Shown here: positions 42,301-48,322 of the stretch, piece after piece
Layout of the letters: every line of letters starts with the position of its first letter
Numbering within the stretch: position 1 is the first letter of the stretch
Assembly (NCBI GenBank): GCA_011042225.1
Contig: DQXT01000015.1
Location: 1-48,322 of the forward strand
From: Deltaproteobacteria bacterium
GTDB lineage: Bacteria > Desulfobacterota > Dissulfuribacteria > Dissulfuribacterales > UBA3076
Length of the DNA stretch: 48,322 nt
Direction of reading: 5' to 3'
Position numbers and translations under genes: made by a program
Notes under the pieces: generated by a model
The model's database searches: none
What the model was told of the DNA's origin: nothing
What the model saw: the letters and a program-made list of their open reading frames with translations, nothing else

Positions 42301-42431
42301 ATAGAGGCCTTCTTTTCCACCAGATATACATAGTAACCCAGGTCGGCAAGATCCAAAGTTGTCTGTATACCTGCGATCCCACCTCCCAAAACCATAACCG
42401 CACCGGATTTCTTGGCTTTGCCTTCAGGCAT
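39387..42431 (-). CDS. hdrA: Large HdrA-type flavoprotein with selenocysteine
   Basis: The frame reads through a TGA at 42245-42243, giving 1014 residues with Sec63 in [19 protein letters not shown]; HdrA proteins have Cys or Sec here. The first FAD fold ([17 protein letters not shown], residues 16-32), an inserted ferredoxin ([12 protein letters not shown]) and [19 protein letters not shown] make one HdrA unit. A second unit starts near 545 ([18 protein letters not shown]) with its own [17 protein letters not shown]. The C-terminus has two [4Fe-4S] motifs ([24 protein letters not shown]). The doubled layout resembles the large HdrA forms (HdrL) of sulfate reducers. HdrA is the site of flavin-based electron bifurcation. 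It is the first gene of the 23-kb run. Confidence 0.92.
42206..42221 (-). promoter_or_regulatory. SECIS-like hairpin of hdrA
   Basis: GAGGCC pairs with GGTCTC (six pairs, one G-U) around the loop GGTC, starting 21 bases after the UGA. Stem length, GU in the loop and distance fit bacterial SECIS elements, though the loop is one base shorter than in fdhA. Confidence 0.65.
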
Positions 42432-42996
42432 TTGCTTTCCCTAACTTTTAACTTTTAATTTTTAACCCTTAAATAAAAAACATGTATATCCTTGACAAGT
42501 ATCAGCCTCGATTGTGCAGTCTACCTAGTTCAGCAAAGATGCGAGGCGATGGATACATTAAATTACTTTACTTAGTACCTCAATCGTCCGGCAACAAAGC
42601 AGATCCAATAAAAACAGCAACCTATTGCGGCTTCAAAGGCTGAAAAACATATCAAAAACCAGTTCGGCCTTTTAGACAAACGATTTAAATGCATTTAAAG
42701 ACATTTATAAAGTAATACACAACAAATATTAAAGACAAAATTGACCTTTTTATATTGGAGTACAAAATTAGGCATTAATCTATCCGCTAATTAATCAATA
42801 TGTCAAGTTAATGGCATACAGCCTAAAAGGGGATTCGGGACCTGTATCCATATTATACATGTTTTCATCTATTTTTTGAAAAACAGTATCTCTTTTGACA
42901 TTCATGTGAAGTTTAGGGGCATCGGCTATTAAAGGATTGAGGAAAGGAATTGAAGGTAGTATGCTTATATGAATTTAATACCTAAATTATATTAAT
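42432..42996. other. AT-rich 565-base divergent intergenic region upstream of hdrA and the DUF4911 gene
   Basis: No gene is visible. The region must hold the start signals for the 23-kb acetyl-CoA run to the left and for the DUF4911-miaB genes to the right. Next to hdrA is a run of simple AACTTTTAACTTTTAA type sequence. No operator of the DtxR type and no riboswitch-like leader was found here. Confidence 0.6.
42778..42806 (-). promoter_or_regulatory. Candidate promoter for the hdrA-acs-fdh run
   Basis: On the minus strand, TTGACA (42806-42801) is followed after 17 bases by ATAGAT (TAGATT with 18). It is the best sigma70-like pair in the region, but would leave a leader of about 340 bases before hdrA. 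Confidence 0.3.
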
Positions 42997-43272
42997 ATGT
43001 TTGAATTAGAAAAATTTAGCTTGCGCATAGACCCTTCATCGGTCTATTTCTTTCGTTTTATCCTTGAAGGATACGACAACATGTACCTGCTCAGCACTGT
43101 TGATCCAAATGAAGGATTGATTGTGGTGCGGGCAGCGAAGGGCTCCGTAAAGGACCTTTCAATTGTCCTTAAATCTCTTGAGACCGCTATAGGCCTTGAT
43201 CGTATGTACTCAAGACCTGATTCCTGGATACTGGATAACGGAACAGGTGATGATTTGGGGATTGAGCAATGA
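42997..43272 (+). CDS. DUF4911 protein
   Basis: A 91-residue protein: LRIDPSSVYFFRFILEGYDN, then STVDPNEGLIVVRAAKGS. This is the DUF4911 family, small proteins often encoded directly before miaB in deltaproteobacteria. The role is unknown; the sequence suggests a small alpha/beta fold. The stop overlaps the miaB start by 4 bases, so the two are translationally coupled. Confidence 0.82.
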   Translation: MFELEKFSLRIDPSSVYFFRFILEGYDNMYLLSTVDPNEGLIVVRAAKGSVKDLSIVLKSLETAIGLDRMYSRPDSWILDNGTGDDLGIEQ

Positions 43273-44672
43273 AACTTTTAAATTTCAGCAATGCGGGTGC
43301 TGCCGGCTTTGGTAACAGAGGACTTAAAAGGCTGTATCTCGCCACCTTTGGCTGTCAAATGAATGAGTATGATTCCCAGAGGATAGCTCAGATCCTGCAT
43401 GAAAAATATACACTGACATCAGAGGTGGATAATGCCGACCTTATCCTTATAAATACCTGCTCAATCAGGGAAAAGGCGGAAAACAAGGTATACAGTCTTG
43501 CCGGCCGGTTTAAAAAATTCAAGAGACAAAACCCCGGTTTAATAATTGGAATAACAGGTTGTGTTGCCCAGCAGGAAGGTGATCGCCTTCTAAAACGCCT
43601 GCCGTTTATTGACCTGGTAGTAGGACCACACGGCATTTACGGCCTGCCTGAAATGTTGAGGGATATAGAAAAGGGCAGGGGACCTGTCTTGTATACGGAA
43701 CTCAAACATGATTTTTCAATACCCTTGATCTCCGCCCCTCTACCTGAGCCGAACCCTGTCCAGGCATTTGTCACTATCATGCAGGGCTGTGACAACTTTT
43801 GCGCCTTTTGTGTGGTTCCCTATGTAAGGGGACGTGAAGTCAGCCGGCCGCCGGATGACATCCTGGCTGAAATAAGGCAGATACTGGATGAGGGGGTAAA
43901 GGAGGTCACACTCCTGGGGCAAAATGTAAATTCCTATGGCAAAAAGTTGAATGACGACTTCAGCTTTCCCTGCCTTCTCCGTATGGTGAATGAAACTCCG
44001 GGCCTGGAACGCCTCAGATTTACAACCAGTAATCCCAAGGACCTATCCATTGATTTAATGAAATGCTTCCGAGACCTTGATGCCCTGTGCGAACATCTGC
44101 ACCTGCCGGTGCAATCAGGCTCCACTACGACCCTGAAACGCATGAACCGTCATTATACCAGGGATCGGTACCTGGCAACCGTGGATAAGCTCAAGTCTTT
44201 CTGCCCGAACATCACCCTAACCACCGACCTGATTGTGGGCTTTCCAGGTGAGACCGACAGAGACTTTGAAGACACGATATCATTACTCAAGGCCGTAGAG
44301 TTTGATCAGATTTTTGCCTTTAAGTACTCACCACGGCCCCTTACCCGTGCAGCACTGCTTGATGAGCACATCCCGGAAGAAATCAAGGCGGAACGTCTTG
44401 AAGCGGTACTTGAACTTCAAAAAGAAATAGGGCTCAGGCGTTATAAGTCTATGGAGGGACGGAAAGAGGAAATACTGGTGGAAGGTAACAGCAAGAAAAA
44501 CCCGAAGGAACTCAGGGGCAGGACCAGGGGCAACCACGTGGTAAACTTCCCAGGGCCTGAAGAACTTATCGGGGAATTCGTTACTGTAAAAATAACAAAG
44601 TCATGTTATCATTCTTTGAGAGGTGAAATATCTGATACCCTGAAAGGAGAGGTCAAAGTTAACCTGGGTTGA
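43269..44672 (+). CDS. miaB: tRNA-2-methylthio-N6-dimethylallyladenosine synthase
   Basis: A 467-residue radical-SAM methylthiotransferase acting on A37 of tRNAs that read UNN codons. The N-terminal UPF0004 domain has its three cysteines in LATFGCQMNEYDS, LINTCSIREKAE and GITGCVAQQEGD. The radical-SAM CxxxCxxC is GCDNFCAFCVVPYVRG. A C-terminal TRAM domain begins near residue 395 (GRKEEILVEGNSKKN). Length and order are typical. Confidence 0.95.
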   Translation: MKLLNFSNAGAAGFGNRGLKRLYLATFGCQMNEYDSQRIAQILHEKYTLTSEVDNADLILINTCSIREKAENKVYSLAGRFKKFKRQNPGLIIGITGCVAQQEGDRLLKRLPFIDLVVGPHGIYGLPEMLRDIEKGRGPVLYTELKHDFSIPLISAPLPEPNPVQAFVTIMQGCDNFCAFCVVPYVRGREVSRPPDDILAEIRQILDEGVKEVTLLGQNVNSYGKKLNDDFSFPCLLRMVNETPGLERLRFTTSNPKDLSIDLMKCFRDLDALCEHLHLPVQSGSTTTLKRMNRHYTRDRYLATVDKLKSFCPNITLTTDLIVGFPGETDRDFEDTISLLKAVEFDQIFAFKYSPRPLTRAALLDEHIPEEIKAERLEAVLELQKEIGLRRYKSMEGRKEEILVEGNSKKNPKELRGRTRGNHVVNFPGPEELIGEFVTVKITKSCYHSLRGEISDTLKGEVKVNLG

Positions 44673-44842
44673 AATGTCCAGAGAAGATTAAAGTTAAAGT
44701 AACGCTTCATCCTGTCTGTTTATATTAATAAATTAACCGCATTGAAAGAATCTCAAATTCGGGTGCTTAATACTTTATTTCATTTAAAACCCTGTTCCGG
44801 TTTATCCGGGTCAGGAAATCATAAGTACTTTTCGGAGAAATT

Positions 44843-45346
44843 ATGTCGAATATTTCCATGCATGTACACGCAATAACCTTTGACGCTGATTCCAACTCCC
44901 CCATACTTATTCTCAAGGAAAAAAACGGGGAAAGGATCTTGCCGATATGGATTGGTATCCTGGAGGCCACCGCGATTGCTACACAGATAGAAAAAATCGA
45001 ATTTGCAAGGCCGATGACCCATGATCTTACAGTAAATCTTTTAAAGAAGATGGAAATAGAGATACCAATGATCCAGATATCTGATCTAAAGGACAACACA
45101 TATTATGCCCTGATAACCCTAAGACAGGGAGACCGCGAGCTGACTGTGGATGCAAGGCCGAGTGATGCGGTAGCCCTTGCCCTGAGGACCAAGGCCCAGA
45201 TCTTTGTAAACGAGTTCGTCCTAAACAAGATTAAGCCGACTAAAGAAACCGTAACAAAGAATGGAGAAGCAATTCCTTCGGAAGAAAAGAAGTGGTCAAA
45301 AATTCTGGAGGAGATGGACCCCTCCACAATTAAGTATAAAATATGA
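44843..45346 (+). CDS. Bifunctional-nuclease (BFN/DUF151) family protein
   Basis: A 167-residue BFN-domain protein: SPILILKEKNGERILPIWIG, EATAIATQIEKIEFARPMTH and VDARPSDAVALALRTKAQIF are the family hallmarks. Its C-terminal extension (about 130-167) is charged. The family has been described as having DNase/RNase activity in plants and bacteria, but its cellular job is unclear. It follows miaB, as in many deltaproteobacteria. The ATG has GGAG at good spacing. The 170-base gap after miaB shows nothing definite. Confidence 0.87.
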   Translation: MSNISMHVHAITFDADSNSPILILKEKNGERILPIWIGILEATAIATQIEKIEFARPMTHDLTVNLLKKMEIEIPMIQISDLKDNTYYALITLRQGDRELTVDARPSDAVALALRTKAQIFVNEFVLNKIKPTKETVTKNGEAIPSEEKKWSKILEEMDPSTIKYKI

Positions 45347-45482
45347 GGACGCCTGCAGAAACCATGGGATACACGCAAAATTTTTTTATGATACGGCTCA
45401 GACATCATGTTGGACCGGGAATGAAAATTGAAGCAAAGCCACCGACTGGATTTTTCCGCAGGATCAGATTTGAGCCGCAAAA

Positions 45483-46136
45483 ATGTTGATGTTTGACCTG
45501 CACTGCCACAGTCTCTTCAGCGATGGAGGGCTTATACCTTCTGAATTGGTAAGACGTCTGGAAGTCATGAACTACAAGGCCGTAGCCATTACAGATCATG
45601 TCGATTCTTCCAACCTTGATTTCATAATTCCCCGTTTGATAAAGGCGGCAAAAGACATCAACCGTCACAGTTCTGTAAGACTCATACCTGGTGCGGAGAT
45701 TACCCATGTTCATCCTGATCTGATTGACCCGCTGGCAAAAGATGCCCGGCATCTTGGGTGTGATATACTGGTCTGCCACGGAGAAACCATTGTGGAGCCT
45801 GTCTGCCCTGGAACTAACAGGGCTGCCATTGAGGCGGATATTGATATACTCGCTCATCCTGGGCTGATCTCTGAGGAAGAGGTAAAGCTGGCGGCCCAAC
45901 ACGGTGTTTTCCTTGAGCTGTCCGGCAGGAAGGGCCACAGCTTGACAAACGGCCACGTAGCAAAGCTTGCCAAAGTTCATGGGGCGAAACTTATAATCAA
46001 CTCGGATGCCCACGCCCCTGAAGACTTCATGAGCGCTGAAAAGGCACGAAAAGTAGGTCTTGGTGCCGGGCTCAGATCAGAGGAAGTCGAGTCAATTTAC
46101 AAAGCGGCCTGGAACTGGATCCGTTCACTGATCTGA
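45483..46136 (+). CDS. PHP-domain phosphoesterase
   Basis: A 217-residue protein of the PHP superfamily with metal-binding motifs: DLHCHSLFSDGG, AITDHVDSS, GAEITHVHP, ILAHPGLIS and INSDAHAPED. These form the usual trinuclear metal site. It resembles stand-alone histidinol-phosphatase-like PHP proteins; the substrate is unknown and no his genes are near. A TTG/ATG ambiguity is absent: MLMFDLHCH fits. The end overlaps the convergent uvrC end by 12 bases. Confidence 0.88.
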   Translation: MLMFDLHCHSLFSDGGLIPSELVRRLEVMNYKAVAITDHVDSSNLDFIIPRLIKAAKDINRHSSVRLIPGAEITHVHPDLIDPLAKDARHLGCDILVCHGETIVEPVCPGTNRAAIEADIDILAHPGLISEEEVKLAAQHGVFLELSGRKGHSLTNGHVAKLAKVHGAKLIINSDAHAPEDFMSAEKARKVGLGAGLRSEEVESIYKAAWNWIRSLI

Positions 46137-47954
46137 ACGCAGGTGCCGGTGTATGGTCCGGGCCAAATCTTTGGAAATTCCCGGCACTTTATTGATTTCT
46201 TCCGAAGAAGCCCTGCACACCCCTGTCAGACTTCCAAAGTGCTTTAAAAGTGCTCGTTGCCGCTTTGGACCTATGCCGGAAATCTCACTGAGACGTGAAC
46301 ACAGTCTCTTGCTATCCCGTTTCTTCCGATGAAAATTGATCCCGAACCGGTGCGCTTCATCCCTCACCTGCTGAAGAAATAACAGTACCGTATGATGACG
46401 AGGCAGAATCAAGGGCTTTGGCCATCCCGGACGAAAGATCTTCTCGCCTTCATCCCTTGTCTCCTTTGCAAGGGCCACAACATCAAATTCTCCCAAAAGG
46501 CCTGCGGAATCGGCTGCTTCAACTGCATTCACGAGTTGCAGGCGACCCCCGTCTATCAGGAAGAGATCGGGCAAATCCCCCTTTTCCCTTCCCCGGGCGG
46601 TCCTCCTCATCATCATCTCTCTAATCATTGCGCAATCGTTGATCCCGCTGACCCCTTTTATATTGTAGTGTCTATAACCCTTTTTGTTCGGCCGTCCCCT
46701 GTAAAAGGCTACAAGGCTTCCGACGGGAAGTTCGCCCCCTGTTGTAGAGATGTCCATGCCCTCCACTTTTTCAGGGGCATATTTTAGATTCAGTATATCC
46801 ATGAGAAGGCCGGCCTTTTCCCTCCATTCCTCATGCTGTCTCTCAAATGAAAGCATGGCCTGAGCGGCATTTGTCTTTGCCATCTCAAGCAGTCTGCACT
46901 TCAAACCCCTTGCGGGTCTTCTAAGTGCTACCTTTCTGCCGGCCAGGTCGAATAGCCATTCTGAAATCAGGTCCGAATCTTCAATGTCATGCGGTATAAT
47001 TATCTCTTTTGGTAATGGACTCTGTTGATAAAATTGGCGAATGAATACGGAAAGAATTTCTTTATCCGTCTCCTCAATAATCCTGCTCAGATTGTATACT
47101 TCATGGCCCTGCACCACTCCATCGCGTACCTGAAGCACAGCCAGTGCTGAAGCATCCCCGCTGCGGGCGAGGCCTATGATGTCCCAATTGGAGTGTATGC
47201 CCGCCACTATCGACTGTCTCTCAACAATTTTTTCAATGGAATAGACCTGGTCTCTCAAGATCGCTGCCTTCTCAAACTCAAGCGCCTCCGATGCCTCTTC
47301 CATCTGTGATCTCAAATTTCTGAGAAGAGGACCTGTCCTGCCTTTAAGAAAAAGCCTTACCTGTCTTACCTGATCCGCATAATCCTTTTCTGAGACAGCC
47401 CCCACACACGGGGCGGAACAGCGTCCGATCTGATGTAGCAGACATGCACGGACCCTGGTCTTCATGGATCTGTAAGAGCAGGTCCTGAGCCTGAATAAAC
47501 ACGAAATGGACTTCATGACCTCCCTCACCGCCTTTGCGGAAGGATAAGGACCGAAATAGAGTGCCCCGTCCTTTGCCCTCCGCCGGACAACGCTTATACG
47601 AGGAAACGGCTTCTTTATGTCAAGCTTGAGAAAGGGATAGGCCTTATCGTCTCTTAGCACAACATTGTACTTGGGCCGGTACTCCTTTATGAGCAGGGCC
47701 TCAAGTATAAGTGCCTCCTTTTCATTGGATGTAACTATAATTTCAAATGAACCGGCCAGCTTCATAATCAGGACTGTCTTAGGCGATACAGACGAACCGG
47801 ACTTCAAATATGAGGACAGACGATTACGCAGGTCCCCCGCCTTTCCGACATAGAGGACATTATCATTAGGGTCTCTGAAGAGATAGACGCCCGGTACACT
47901 GGGAATTGTTGCCAGGCTGGTGGTATTTGAAATTTCAAAACGGACCGGCTTCAT
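46125..47954 (-). CDS. uvrC: Excinuclease ABC subunit C
   Basis: A 609-residue nucleotide-excision repair nuclease. The GIY-YIG domain is at the start (PGVYLFRDPNDNVLYVGKAG). Cys-rich RTCSYRSMKTRVRACLLHQI and a UVR motif (EEASEALEFEKAAILRDQV) follow. The RNase H-like 5'-incision domain has EGMDISTTGGELPVGSLVAF, and helix-hairpin-helix units end the protein (SEISGIGPKRQRALLKHFG). I chose the ATG at 47954 because AGGGGTG precedes it; a start at 47990 has no ribosome binding site. The PHP gene ends inside its last codons on the other strand. Confidence 0.94.
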   Translation of the reverse strand: MKPVRFEISNTTSLATIPSVPGVYLFRDPNDNVLYVGKAGDLRNRLSSYLKSGSSVSPKTVLIMKLAGSFEIIVTSNEKEALILEALLIKEYRPKYNVVLRDDKAYPFLKLDIKKPFPRISVVRRRAKDGALYFGPYPSAKAVREVMKSISCLFRLRTCSYRSMKTRVRACLLHQIGRCSAPCVGAVSEKDYADQVRQVRLFLKGRTGPLLRNLRSQMEEASEALEFEKAAILRDQVYSIEKIVERQSIVAGIHSNWDIIGLARSGDASALAVLQVRDGVVQGHEVYNLSRIIEETDKEILSVFIRQFYQQSPLPKEIIIPHDIEDSDLISEWLFDLAGRKVALRRPARGLKCRLLEMAKTNAAQAMLSFERQHEEWREKAGLLMDILNLKYAPEKVEGMDISTTGGELPVGSLVAFYRGRPNKKGYRHYNIKGVSGINDCAMIREMMMRRTARGREKGDLPDLFLIDGGRLQLVNAVEAADSAGLLGEFDVVALAKETRDEGEKIFRPGWPKPLILPRHHTVLLFLQQVRDEAHRFGINFHRKKRDSKRLCSRLSEISGIGPKRQRALLKHFGSLTGVCRASSEEINKVPGISKDLARTIHRHLRSDQ

Positions 47955-48043
47955 GTCTGTTTCACCCCTCAGGGCAATCATACTATACAACGCCGTATGC
48001 CGTCAGTATTCTGCCATGAATAAGGCGGGCTTTGCCCTGGCGT

Positions 48044-48070
48044 AAAAAAAGCCCCTCTTTTGAAGGGGCT
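48044..48070 (-). terminator. Intrinsic terminator after tRNA-Val
   Basis: On the minus strand AGCCCCTTC, loop of four A, GAGGGGCT, then seven T. It lies about 40 bases after the tRNA and before uvrC, so it ends the tRNA transcript. Confidence 0.85.
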
Positions 48071-48109
48071 CAGCATAATCAATGGTCTACAAACCATTGA
48101 AATCATTTG

Positions 48110-48185
48110 TGGTAGGCGGTACTGGATTTGAACCAGTGACTTCCACCGTGTGAGGATGGCACTCTAACCGCTGAGTTAACCGCCC
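48110..48185 (-). tRNA. tRNA-Val (anticodon CAC)
   Basis: A complete cloverleaf: acceptor GGGCGGT with ACCGCCT, D arm ACTC..GAGT, anticodon stem CCATC/GGTGG with loop CTCACAC (anticodon CAC, reading GUG), T arm ACTGG-TTCAAAT-CCAGT, discriminator A and an encoded CCA. The first acceptor pair is G-U rather than G-C, which is unusual but tolerated. Confidence 0.93.
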
Positions 48186-48246
48186 ATGCAAAAAATATGT
48201 AGCCTATTAGTATAGTTATTTCAAGTCCGGGAAAGGCCGGAATATG

Positions 48247-48322
48247 TCATTTATCTCTCAAGACATTATCCAGGGCCTTCTGAAAGCCCTCATCATCGGC
48301 CACAGTCTCAAGATCACTGGAA
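48247..48322 (-). CDS. C-terminal end of an unknown gene (runs off the window)
   Basis: An open frame enters from the right edge and ends at a TGA at 48249-48247. The last 24 residues are SSDLETVADDEGFQKALDNV followed by LRDK, an acidic helix-like tail. It is upstream of tRNA-Val on the same strand. Too short to assign. Confidence 0.45.
   Translation of the reverse strand, partial: SSDLETVADDEGFQKALDNVLRDK

Noticed and set aside
42492-42520. Plus-strand TTGACA at 42492 as promoter of the DUF4911-miaB genes
   Set aside because: No acceptable -10 element at 16-18 bases and it is 500 bases from the gene.
45364-45489. Plus-strand frame of 41 codons between the BFN gene and the PHP gene
   Set aside because: Basic peptide without ribosome binding site or recognisable motif, overlapping the PHP start; not enough support.

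Overview
The window looks like a chromosomal segment of a strictly anaerobic member of the Desulfobacterota (Deltaproteobacteria in the older sense). The reasons are a bacterial Wood-Ljungdahl (acetyl-CoA) gene set, Hdr/MvhD electron-transfer modules, a minimal two-gene SufB/SufC pair, FeoAB iron uptake under a DtxR-type regulator, and three genes that read through an in-frame UGA as selenocysteine. Placement below phylum is inference. No rRNA, CRISPR array, transposase or phage gene was seen.

Layout. Positions 1-4000 (minus): the 5' end of a PSP1/RicT-like gene, holB, a YhaM-like HD nuclease and nadE. 4036-6464 (minus): a small repeat relic, sufB, sufC and an FmdB-type zinc ribbon. 6620-7183 (plus): hpt. 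7368-18410 (minus): an iron locus. In transcription order it holds a DtxR-family regulator, feoA, an unknown 97-aa gene, a decayed NifX-like gene, a histidine kinase, a DUF2325 protein, feoA, feoB, three secreted proteins and a porin. It carries three copies of one riboswitch-like RNA, each ending in an intrinsic terminator, and several copies of an inverted repeat that should be the operator of the regulator. 18591-19073 (plus): a lipoprotein. 19124-42431 (minus): a run of about 23 kb on one strand. 42997-46136 (plus): a DUF4911 gene, miaB, a bifunctional-nuclease-family gene and a PHP phosphoesterase. 46125 to the end (minus): uvrC, tRNA-Val(CAC) and the 3' end of an unknown gene.

The 23-kb run is the core of the window. 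In transcription order it encodes: a large HdrA (Sec), an MvhD (Sec), an HdrC-ferredoxin protein, a second MvhD (Cys), MetV, a 1003-aa fusion of MetF and AcsD joined by a coiled coil and TPRs, AcsB, AcsC, AcsE, a fructose-bisphosphatase-like protein that lacks key metal ligands, a three-subunit NAD(P)-type formate dehydrogenase (catalytic subunit with Sec), an EF-G paralog, a MoaB/Mog protein, a truncated four-helix-bundle element and YchF. Together these cover CO2/formate interconversion, methylene-THF reduction coupled to an Hdr-type flavin/FeS complex, methyl transfer to the corrinoid protein, and acetyl-CoA synthesis or cleavage. CO dehydrogenase (AcsA), formyl-THF synthetase, FolD and HdrB are not in the window.

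The most interesting signals are the candidate metal-related riboswitch found three times in the iron locus, the MetF-coiled coil-TPR-AcsD fusion, the FBPase-like protein without its catalytic metal ligands, the two selenocysteine Hdr/MvhD proteins, and a pair of related inverted-repeat elements, one of which supplies the last codons of moaB.
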